A stretch of DNA of 5,095 nt from positions 1,587 through 6,681 of the forward strand of contig DNUB01000133.1 of the NCBI GenBank assembly GCA_003508605.1, written 5' to 3'. This document shows, piece after piece, positions 1 to 5,095 of the stretch (the stretch's first letter is position 1; every line of letters begins with the position of its first letter). Under the pieces are notes generated by a model. That model did no database searches, had not been told where the DNA came from, and saw nothing but the letters and a program-made list of their open reading frames with translations. The position numbers were made by a program, and so were the translations under genes. Origin of the DNA: Oscillospiraceae bacterium (lineage in GTDB: Bacteria; Bacillota; Clostridia; Oscillospirales; Ruminococcaceae).

Positions 1-1
1 G

Positions 2-433
2 TCTCTTTATTATAAACTTTCCTGCGAAGATTTTTTCATAGATATAGGCGTAAACAGCCTGGAAGATGCCAGGCCGAATAACGGGAATTATACTTATAAC
101 CCTGAGAATCATTTTTATGAGGACGTTGACTTAAACGGCAAAAGCAAAGCTCTTTATGTTAAGTACAACAGCGGCAGCAGGATTGACATACCGTATTACA
201 TGATTTTGTTCTGCGACGGAATGCTCCTTGACGCCTTCGACGGAGAGTATTCGAAAAAAGTAAACTGCCATTCCGGCGAAAGAAGCTTTCAGTTCCGGAT
301 ACCGGATAAATATATTCCGCAGGACGGTCTTCACACATTTTATGCGATTTCTTTTCCTGTGAATGCTTATAACTATGATTCCGAGATTCCTTATATAAAT
401 ATATACACGATAAAAACCAGAGTTCGTTCATAA
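2..433 (+). CDS. Partial CDS: C-terminal 143 residues of an unrecognised, probably extracytoplasmic protein
   Basis: The frame is open from the left edge (first full codon at 2) to TAA at 431-433, so the true start lies outside the window. An ATG at 200 is internal and has no good ribosome binding site. I do not recognise the family. The visible part is rich in Tyr, Asp, Asn, Ser and Gly, with alternating hydrophobic stretches (around visible residues 48-56, 61-76, 91-98 and 106-117). That pattern fits a beta-sandwich or Ig-like domain rather than an enzyme core. There is no transmembrane helix in this portion and the protein ends in a short basic tail (KTRVRS). It lies 17 bp before the lipoprotein gene on the same strand, so the two are probably co-transcribed. 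An extracytoplasmic location is inferred from composition and neighbours only. The coding status is well supported; the function is unknown. Confidence 0.8.
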   Translation, partial: SLYYKLSCEDFFIDIGVNSLEDARPNNGNYTYNPENHFYEDVDLNGKSKALYVKYNSGSRIDIPYYMILFCDGMLLDAFDGEYSKKVNCHSGERSFQFRIPDKYIPQDGLHTFYAISFPVNAYNYDSEIPYINIYTIKTRVRS

Positions 434-450
434 AGAAAGGAATCGAATTT

Positions 451-1605
451 ATGAAAAAAAATATTATAAAATTTACTGCAATAGCCTGCATAAGCCTTAT
501 TTCGATTTCTATATCGGGCTGCTATACATCTTTTGGCAGCTATGAAAGTGCGGGATATATTGATTTTGTCGATTATATGAATAATACCGGTAAAAACAAT
601 GACTCTTCCGACGGCAGATTTAAGGTAAAATCCGAGGATTATCAAGGTAATACCAATACCTTTTCCATTATGAGAATGGGTCTTTCGGTTAATGATAAAT
701 TCCTGTACTTGTCTCATGGACTTAAACTGGATTTTAAAACAGGCAAAATCAAGCCTTTTTGCTCAATACCAGGCTGTGCACATGGAAGGAATTCCCATGG
801 CTGCATGAATCACCGTGACATTATGAATCCTATCGGATGCTCGGAGGGAATATATTTTACCAGTGGCAATAAGCTGTTATGGAGCGATGGAGCATCAGAA
901 AAAACTCTTTTTGAGAATAAATCCTTCACCAGCTTTAACAATAACTTTAACCCTGACAGTAAATACGTAATCACTGCTTCTCTTGTACTGGGCGACATCA
1001 TTTATTTAACAGGTGCAGATTATTTTTTTACTTATAACATAAAAACAGGGGAACATACCGAGCCTGTGGAATTATGCAAGGGTGTTATCTACGGTATGGC
1101 AACACTTGACGGTAATCTTTATTACGTAAATGACAGTGATGAATTATTTTACTATAACAAGTATACGGGTGCAATAAAAAAGGTTGGAGACAAGGTTTAT
1201 GGGGTATTTTCCGCAGGAGACCTTATTTATTATACGCAAAGCGGTGAAGGTAATCCCACGCTTTATTCCGCCAATTACGATTTCACAGAGGTTAAACCTG
1301 TTGTGACTGACTGCTATGTAAACGCATATGTTGACGATACGGGAATCTACTATCAAAAGAACCATTTATCCGATGACTCGAATTTTTATCACTGCGGTCT
1401 GGACGGTTCAGACCCGCAGATAATCGAAGCTCCGCTCGAAGAAAACGAAATAAAGCAGAGTATACGTGCAAAAATTGTTTCGGGAGATTATATCGATACC
1501 GTGTTTTTTGTTATAGAAAGATCATTTGTTATTGCCATGAACAAAAATACGGGTAAATGTATAAGGATATCTCTTGATGAATATATTGACGATTCGAATT
1601 ACTGA
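451..1605 (+). CDS. Secreted lipoprotein with beta-propeller-like repeats and a Cys/His cluster
   Basis: This 384-residue protein starts at ATG 451, with AGAAAGGA at 434-441 as ribosome binding site (9-nt spacing). A basic N-end (MKK), a hydrophobic stretch and the lipobox ISGC predict a lipoprotein signal peptide, with lipidation at Cys24 and anchoring on the outer face of the membrane. A Ser/Gly/Asp/Asn-rich linker follows to about residue 75. From about 79 to 375 there are roughly seven repeats of the form 'GD.IYY......L...N..TG', for example near 79-103, 126-154, 178-207, 217-246, 253-285, 291-327 and 341-375. This is typical of beta-propeller proteins, including those annotated DUF5050-like in Clostridia (from memory, not searched). 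Between the first two repeats sits C104-x4-C109-x-H111-x6-C118-x2-H121, with C130 close by, which could bind metal or form disulfides. Its position directly before the ABC permease gene suggests an accessory, sensing or substrate-binding role with the transporter, but this is inferred. Confidence 0.88.
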   Translation: MKKNIIKFTAIACISLISISISGCYTSFGSYESAGYIDFVDYMNNTGKNNDSSDGRFKVKSEDYQGNTNTFSIMRMGLSVNDKFLYLSHGLKLDFKTGKIKPFCSIPGCAHGRNSHGCMNHRDIMNPIGCSEGIYFTSGNKLLWSDGASEKTLFENKSFTSFNNNFNPDSKYVITASLVLGDIIYLTGADYFFTYNIKTGEHTEPVELCKGVIYGMATLDGNLYYVNDSDELFYYNKYTGAIKKVGDKVYGVFSAGDLIYYTQSGEGNPTLYSANYDFTEVKPVVTDCYVNAYVDDTGIYYQKNHLSDDSNFYHCGLDGSDPQIIEAPLEENEIKQSIRAKIVSGDYIDTVFFVIERSFVIAMNKNTGKCIRISLDEYIDDSNY

Positions 1606-1607
1606 AA

Positions 1608-1613
1608 AGAGGA
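1608..1613 (+). promoter_or_regulatory. Ribosome binding site deciding the GTG start of the first permease
   Basis: AGAGGA lies just after the lipoprotein stop codon (1603-1605) and 5 nt before GTG 1619. It is the strongest Shine-Dalgarno match at this junction and favours GTG 1619 over the in-frame TTG 1574 or ATG 1577. The ATG does have a weaker AAGGA at 1563-1567. Confidence 0.7.
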
Positions 1614-1618
1614 AAAAA

Positions 1619-2827
1619 GTGCGTTTTGAAATAAAAAAATTATTTTCTGCTTTATTTGTGTGGATATCGCTTATTATCACAGCTTTGTTTGCGGTGTTTT
1701 TCACGGTAAGCTGTATATCCGTACGAGAACAGTACGGTATGTATGAAAAGCTTTTGGAGGATATTAACAAAAGCAGCTCCGATCTCCAGGAACAAAAGGA
1801 TTTTATTCTTTCCAAAAAATCCCCGCTTGAGGAATATGTCCCCGATAAGGTAGATGAGCTGAGAAGTATTGCGGGCGAATACGGCAATACCGGTTGGGAC
1901 GATTATATACTTTATGATAAGGCTCTTTCACAGTTAAAGTATCTCAAAAATTTTCCGAATAACAGAAAAAAACTGATAAGTAATGCTCTTGACTGCATAG
2001 TTCTTGAAAACGAAAAAACCGAACCCAATCAATCATATATAAATCAAAACCTATTTGCCGCCAAGAAGTATAATAGGATAATTGATTTGTCATTTTCAGA
2101 TACGGGCAACGTCGGAAAATTTATGGAATTTTTCGACAATACGCTTTGGGATTACGTTATGACGGCTCTTGCCGTAATGCTCACCGTGCGTATGTTTACC
2201 TTGGATCGCGGATGTAAGGCAAATAAGGTAGTTTTTTCATCATCAAAATGCAAATCGCTGTTTTTTAAACAGTTGGCCGCCTGCTCCGCTCCCCTGCTGG
2301 GAACGGTGGTTTTCCATACCCTTCTTCAAATGCTCTGCGGCACATTGTTTTTCGGGGTTAAAAATTATGCGCTGCCCCTTCAGGCAGAGAGCATATTCGA
2401 ATATTGCCCTTTTAATCTTACCATCGGAGGCTTTATTGCGCTTAAAAGCTTGGGAAAAATACTGTTCTACTTTCTGATCATTTCATTTTCTGCGTTGATG
2501 TCCGTTGTTATGAAAAAACAGCTTCCCGCTATTTTTACGTCCCTTTCCGCAGGAATCGCTTCAATTATAATATCAATGAATATGTACATTTTTGCGTCAA
2601 ACGAAAATTTAGGGGTCGCCAGTGAGGAACGGATTATGTTTAACAATCTCAGAAGCTTTATGCCGTCCTGTCTTTTGAATCCGAAGGAATACTTTTTGTC
2701 CTTTGATTACATAAGTATTGGGGGATTGTATCTAAGCAGACTTACCGGTGTGATGACGGTAACGGCGGTGATTTCCGTTTTATGTGTGCTTTTGGCATTC
2801 CGTAATTATGCGAGGGCAGAAAAATGA
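1619..2827 (+). CDS. ABC-2-type transporter permease with large extracytoplasmic domain (first permease)
   Basis: From GTG 1619 the protein is 402 residues. The frame opens 15 codons earlier, but this start is preferred because of the AGAGGA site and because the resulting N-end (RFEIKKLFS) matches that of the second permease (LFEIKKLFS). Predicted layout: TM1 about 11-33; an extracytoplasmic segment of about 140 residues (34-175), charged and mostly helical, with a possible coiled-coil part near 40-65; then TM2 177-195, TM3 217-245, TM4 272-298, TM5 302-326 and TM6 375-395, ending in a short basic tail. The stretch after TM2 (FTLDRG...VVFSSSKCKSLFFKQL) matches the position of the cytoplasmic loop usual in ABC-2 permeases (E..G....L..T..gR....K), though its acidic residue is Asp. 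It should form the membrane channel with the second permease, powered by the ATPase whose gene overlaps its stop codon by 4 bp. The substrate is unknown. Confidence 0.85.
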   Translation: MRFEIKKLFSALFVWISLIITALFAVFFTVSCISVREQYGMYEKLLEDINKSSSDLQEQKDFILSKKSPLEEYVPDKVDELRSIAGEYGNTGWDDYILYDKALSQLKYLKNFPNNRKKLISNALDCIVLENEKTEPNQSYINQNLFAAKKYNRIIDLSFSDTGNVGKFMEFFDNTLWDYVMTALAVMLTVRMFTLDRGCKANKVVFSSSKCKSLFFKQLAACSAPLLGTVVFHTLLQMLCGTLFFGVKNYALPLQAESIFEYCPFNLTIGGFIALKSLGKILFYFLIISFSALMSVVMKKQLPAIFTSLSAGIASIIISMNMYIFASNENLGVASEERIMFNNLRSFMPSCLLNPKEYFLSFDYISIGGLYLSRLTGVMTVTAVISVLCVLLAFRNYARAEK

Positions 2828-3702
2828 ATTTAAAGTTTAACAATACTACAAAAAAATACAAAAGCAAAATTGCACTGAACAGCTTTTCGGCAGAGCTTTC
2901 CGAGGGAATTTACGCACTTCTCGGACCGAACGGCGCAGGAAAATCCACGCTTATGAACATACTTGCGGGATTGCTGAAGCCCAGCGAGGGAGATATTTCC
3001 CTTGACGGAAGAGATACCGTAAAAATGGGAAGAGAATTCCGTGACATTTTAGGATATTTGCCGCAAGAACCGGGATTTTACCCTGCATTTTCGGGATTGG
3101 AGCTGATGGAATATTTTTCTGAGCTGAAAAATGTACGGAATCCCGAAAGCAGAATAAAGGAGCTGCTGGAATTTGTCAATCTCACCGAGGAGGCAAAGCG
3201 CAAGTATAAGGAATATTCCGGCGGAATGAAAAGACGGCTGGGAATAGCCATAAGCCTTTTAAACGATCCGAAAATCCTTATTCTTGACGAGCCTACGGCA
3301 GGTCTTGACCCTAAGGAAAGAATGCGCTTCAGAAATATAATCAGCCGCTTGGGAAGCGAGAAAATCGTAATTATCGCAACACATATCGTATCGGACGTTG
3401 AGACGGTTGCAGATAAAATTATATTCCTAAAATCAGGCAGTGTTGTAGGCTTCGGCACCATGTCAGAGGTTTTGAAAATTGCGGAGGGCAAGGTTTGGGA
3501 GATCAAAACGGCTCAAAGCGACGCCGATAATTATGCTTTGGAGCATTTTAATTCAAATGTTATAAAGCGTGACAACGATGTTATACTTCATATTGTGTCT
3601 GATGAAAAGCCCTTTTCGGACGCCGTCGCACAAGCTCCGTTGCTGGAAGACGTTTATATGTATCTGTTCAGCGAGAAATCGGAAAAGAGCGAACCGCAAT
3701 GA
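2824..3702 (+). CDS. ABC transporter ATP-binding protein (ABC-2/BcrA-like exporter ATPase)
   Basis: This 292-residue cytoplasmic ATPase powers the transporter. All nucleotide-binding motifs are present: Walker A GPNGAGKST at 34-42 (Lys40), Q-loop Gln81, signature YSGGMKRR at 131-138, Walker B ILILDE at 151-156 (catalytic Glu156), D-loop AGLD at 159-162 and switch His187. It should therefore be fully active. The first 220 residues form the ATPase domain, of the type found in BcrA, CcmA and NatA-like exporters. Residues from about 222 form a C-terminal accessory domain (WEIKTAQSD... to the end) as seen in many drug or peptide exporters of this group. ATG 2824 overlaps the stop of the upstream permease (ATGA), with GAGGG at 2812-2816 as ribosome binding site. 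Its own stop overlaps the next gene by 4 bp. As it is the only ATPase in view, a homodimer serving two different permeases is likely. Immunity, drug export or envelope roles cannot be told apart. Confidence 0.96.
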   Translation: MNLKFNNTTKKYKSKIALNSFSAELSEGIYALLGPNGAGKSTLMNILAGLLKPSEGDISLDGRDTVKMGREFRDILGYLPQEPGFYPAFSGLELMEYFSELKNVRNPESRIKELLEFVNLTEEAKRKYKEYSGGMKRRLGIAISLLNDPKILILDEPTAGLDPKERMRFRNIISRLGSEKIVIIATHIVSDVETVADKIIFLKSGSVVGFGTMSEVLKIAEGKVWEIKTAQSDADNYALEHFNSNVIKRDNDVILHIVSDEKPFSDAVAQAPLLEDVYMYLFSEKSEKSEPQ

Positions 3703-4739
3703 AGGTATTCTTATTTGAAATCAAGAAGCTCTTTTCGTTAAAGCCGGTTCTATTGCTTCTTGCGGCAATCGCTTTGCAGATCGGCTTGACATTTTTGCCG
3801 GTGCAAAGAAGCCATGATTTTTCGTTAAGCATTTATAAAATCTATATGTTAAGATTACAGGGCGAGTTTACGGAAGAAAAATATTCGGAAATAAAAGCAC
3901 TTTATGACAGTTATTCGGAATTATTGGCTTCTCATGAACAAATCGAGCTGGATTACCAAAACGGGAAAATCACTCTTGAAGAATTTTCCGATCATAATCT
4001 AAAATATCACAAGGCATTTGCGGAACATAAAACAGTTGAGTATATCCTTCAAAAAAGTGATTATTACAGTGATATCGGCGGAGAGTGCGTTTATTTTTAC
4101 GATACGGATTGGGAGGATTTTATTGCGGGAACGAAATTTGATTTTATTGTGGCATTTTCCGTGATTTTTTTGATAATATCCGTTTTTTGCACCGAATATC
4201 AGACTAATTCCCGCACATCGGTTTTTACTTCTTCAAACGGACAGGGCAAGTTATGCGCTCAGAAGTTGATTTTATCCGGTGCTGCGGGACTTGTTGTTTC
4301 CATACTGCTGTTTTTTATGCGGTTTGGGGCATTTGCGGCTTTTCATGACGGTGCGGATAATCTTATCCGCAATATAATAGGTTACTCCCAATTCGGAGAA
4401 ATAACGATTGCACAGTATTGTATAAACAATATACTGGTAAAGTCTGCTGCCTGGGCGGTTGGCGCATTGTTTGTGTGCGCTCTTTCAAACATAACAGAGA
4501 ACGCCCTTTTTACTGCATTTTTGTCCTTTGTCGGAATAGTATGCCTTTCGATGTTTGGCGGGCTTTCCACAATTCCTTGGGTTTATGTTTTCTTGGGCGG
4601 GCTGCTTTCACGTAATTATCCACCGGACATAAGTCCGCTTTGGCTGATTTTTTCATTTATGATTAAATCGGCAGTTTATTCGGAAATAAGCCTTAAGCTG
4701 TGGTGCGGCCCTAAGCGTTATGTTCGTCAGCCATTCTGA
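3699..4739 (+). CDS. ABC-2-type transporter permease (second permease)
   Basis: This 346-residue membrane protein starts at ATG 3699, inside the stop codon of the ATPase gene (ATGA). Only a weak purine-rich site (AAAAGAG, near 3683-3689) precedes it, so translation is probably coupled. Layout: cytoplasmic amphipathic N-end FEIKKLFS (6-13); TM1 about 14-34; an extracytoplasmic, acidic and helical segment 35-143; TM2 147-165; cytoplasmic loop EYQTNSRTSVFTSSNGQGKL (166-185), a good match to the conserved ABC-2 permease loop; TM3 about 187-213; TM4 245-264; TM5 268-287; one or two weaker hydrophobic stretches at 291-304 and 311-328; basic tail (KRYVRQPF). It resembles the first permease in overall plan and in the N-end and post-TM2 loop, but most of the sequence has diverged, so the two probably form a heterodimer. 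The last membrane segment contains Lys and Glu and is less hydrophobic than the others. The gene end abuts a repeat-rich stretch, so a slightly altered C-terminus is possible. Confidence 0.87.
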   Translation: MKVFLFEIKKLFSLKPVLLLLAAIALQIGLTFLPVQRSHDFSLSIYKIYMLRLQGEFTEEKYSEIKALYDSYSELLASHEQIELDYQNGKITLEEFSDHNLKYHKAFAEHKTVEYILQKSDYYSDIGGECVYFYDTDWEDFIAGTKFDFIVAFSVIFLIISVFCTEYQTNSRTSVFTSSNGQGKLCAQKLILSGAAGLVVSILLFFMRFGAFAAFHDGADNLIRNIIGYSQFGEITIAQYCINNILVKSAAWAVGALFVCALSNITENALFTAFLSFVGIVCLSMFGGLSTIPWVYVFLGGLLSRNYPPDISPLWLIFSFMIKSAVYSEISLKLWCGPKRYVRQPF

Positions 4740-4867
4740 CACAGATTCGCTATTTCCTTGATTTCTGTGCCGAAAATATATTTTGCGAATAATGATGTGT
4801 GATATCGTTTCCAAGTAGTTTTTTCGGCTTGTTTCAAATCACGGATTAAAAGGGTCTCAGAGGGACA
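4727..4867 (-). pseudogene. Possible minus-strand coding remnant, C-terminal fragment (46 codons)
   Basis: On the minus strand a frame is open from 4867 down to a TGA at 4729-4727, encoding 46 residues with a protein-like composition. It is basic and helical, ending GTEIKEIANLCQNG. It has no ATG; a TTG at 4837-4835 would be the only plausible start and lacks a clear ribosome binding site. Upstream in the same frame are two adjacent stops (TGA TAG), then another open stretch of about 33 codons and a further TAG. This is what a decayed gene could look like. The frame overlaps the 3' end of the second permease by 13 bp, convergently. I do not recognise the family; the final segment has a helix-turn-helix flavour but is too short to call. 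It could also be a chance open frame. Confidence 0.25.
4798..4824 (-). repeat. Degenerate 27-bp repeat, copy A
   Basis: Read on the minus strand this begins AAAAAACTACTTGG and ends ATCACA. It matches copy B (4939-4965) at 21 of 27 positions and copy C (5031-5057) at 19 of 27, compared by eye. The plus-strand core shared by the three copies is CCAARTRGWTTTTT. This copy lies inside the possible minus-strand coding remnant, where it reads EKTTW. Confidence 0.45.
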
Positions 4868-4900
4868 CTATCAGAGCTTCCCCCAAATCATAAATAACAT

Positions 4901-4934
4901 AACCTCTGATTTTGCGTTAGCAGAACCGGAGGTT
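4901..4934. repeat. Long imperfect hairpin with GTTA loop
   Basis: The arms 4901-4915 and 4920-4934 pair over 15 positions: 12 Watson-Crick pairs, two G-U pairs (plus-strand RNA) and one A/C mismatch, closed by the tetraloop GTTA. No U-tract follows on the plus strand, and the minus-strand side has only an interrupted T-rich stretch, so it is not a standard terminator. It may be an RNA structural element or a mobile-element hairpin. Confidence 0.6.
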
Positions 4935-4938
4935 TGCT

Positions 4939-4965
4939 TGTGGTATTGCTACCAAGTGGATTTTT
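4939..4965 (-). repeat. Degenerate 27-bp repeat, copy B
   Basis: Read on the minus strand this begins AAAAATCCACTTGG. It matches copy A at 21 of 27 and copy C at 20 of 27 positions. It starts 141 bp from copy A, a multiple of three, and in the same minus-strand frame as the coding remnant it reads QKSTW followed by a TAG stop. Confidence 0.45.
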
Positions 4966-4982
4966 GAGAAATTAAACATAAA

Positions 4983-5012
4983 AATATGCTCCCTGTTTGG
5001 TGGGAGCATATT
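4983..5012 (-). terminator. Probable intrinsic terminator for a minus-strand gene beyond the right edge
   Basis: A perfect 11-bp stem, AATATGCTCCC at 4983-4993 and GGGAGCATATT at 5002-5012, encloses an 8-nt loop. Read on the minus strand the stem runs directly into TTTATGTTTAAT, a U-rich tail, as expected of an intrinsic terminator. Read on the plus strand the stem is followed by AGGTGCCC, with no U-tract, so it would terminate the ABC operon poorly. A small GC-rich hairpin (CCGC-CTT-GCGG, 5019-5029) and a T5 run at 5034-5038 lie just to the right and might add weak plus-strand termination. Confidence 0.6.
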
Positions 5013-5030
5013 AGGTGCCCGCCTTGCGGC

Positions 5031-5057
5031 TATGTTTTTGTGACCAAATAGATTTTT
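5031..5057 (-). repeat. Degenerate 27-bp repeat, copy C
   Basis: Read on the minus strand this begins AAAAATCTATTTGG. It matches copy B at 20 of 27 and copy A at 19 of 27 positions. It starts 92 bp from copy B, which is not a multiple of three, so the three copies are not one continuous reading frame. It reads QKSIW in its own frame. Confidence 0.4.
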
Positions 5058-5095
5058 GGGTGGGATAATAAAATCAAAATCCGATGTCCCCCGCC

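Larger units (their letters stand above)
4740..5095. other. 356-bp stretch without an intact gene, rich in inverted and degenerate direct repeats
   Basis: No complete gene with a credible start and ribosome binding site is visible on either strand. The stretch contains two separate hairpins, a three-copy degenerate repeat and a possible minus-strand coding remnant, each listed on its own. No strong plus-strand intrinsic terminator follows the operon: the T6 run at 4819-4824 has no stem before it. The density of repeats suggests an intergenic repeat unit or the edge of a decayed mobile element, but no terminal inverted repeats, target duplication or transposase could be identified. Confidence 0.6.

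Noticed and set aside
159..717. Minus-strand open frames of about 110 codons across the first two genes
   Set aside because: They overlap well-supported plus-strand genes, have no ribosome binding site or recognisable motif, and read as low-complexity shadows.
3078..3506. 142-codon open frame on the minus strand
   Set aside because: It lies fully inside the ATPase gene, whose motifs are all intact, and its Ser/Ile-rich translation is typical of an antisense shadow.
4418..4615. 65-codon plus-strand open frame in another phase
   Set aside because: It lies inside the second permease gene, which has clear membrane segments and operon-style coupling; the alternative translation shows no family features.
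4740..4769. CACAGA/TCTGTG inverted repeat directly after the last gene as a terminator
   Set aside because: The stem is only 6 bp with an 18-nt loop and is followed by CCGAAAATA rather than a T-run.
4774..4786. AT-rich palindrome (AAAATATATTTT) as an operator or promoter element
   Set aside because: Short A/T palindromes are expected by chance at this base composition, and no adjacent promoter boxes or gene start support it.
4740..5095. CRISPR array, tRNA or known riboswitch in the gene-free tail
   Set aside because: The repeats are degenerate and unevenly spaced (141 and 92 bp), no cloverleaf could be drawn, and no riboswitch core motif was recognised.

Overview
The window looks like chromosomal DNA of a low-GC Gram-positive anaerobe, probably a gut Clostridia member of the Ruminococcus/Oscillospirales type. 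This is inferred from the AT-rich codon use, purine-rich Shine-Dalgarno sites, a lipoprotein with a typical lipobox, and the sequence style of the ABC proteins. No marker gene fixes the taxon.

Positions 1-4739 are one tightly packed plus-strand operon, or part of one, and both sides are incomplete. Its genes in order are: the C-terminal 143 codons of a probable extracytoplasmic protein (ends 433); a 384-residue lipoprotein with beta-propeller-like repeats and an unusual Cys/His cluster (451-1605); an ABC-2-type permease whose best start is a GTG at 1619 (to 2827); an ABC ATPase with every catalytic motif intact (2824-3702); and a second, diverged ABC-2-type permease (3699-4739). Junctions are 17 bp, 13 bp, a 4-bp ATGA overlap and another 4-bp ATGA overlap. 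The last three genes are therefore very likely translationally coupled and made as one complex.

The simplest working model is a heterodimeric ABC exporter or envelope machine: two permeases, each with a large extracytoplasmic segment after its first membrane helix, driven by one type of ATPase. The surface-anchored propeller lipoprotein, and perhaps the protein upstream of it, would act outside the membrane. The substrate cannot be read from the sequence. Export or resistance (peptide, antibiotic or bacteriocin) and cell-envelope functions are all possible.

Positions 4740-5095 (356 bp) hold no convincing intact gene but are not featureless. They contain an 11-bp perfect hairpin with a U-rich tail on the minus strand (probably the terminator of a converging gene beyond the right edge), a separate long imperfect hairpin with a GTTA loop, a degenerate 27-bp sequence present three times, and a short minus-strand open frame that looks like a decayed coding remnant. 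Together they suggest an intergenic repeat or mobile-element-derived stretch next to the operon end. No clear plus-strand terminator was found directly after the last gene.
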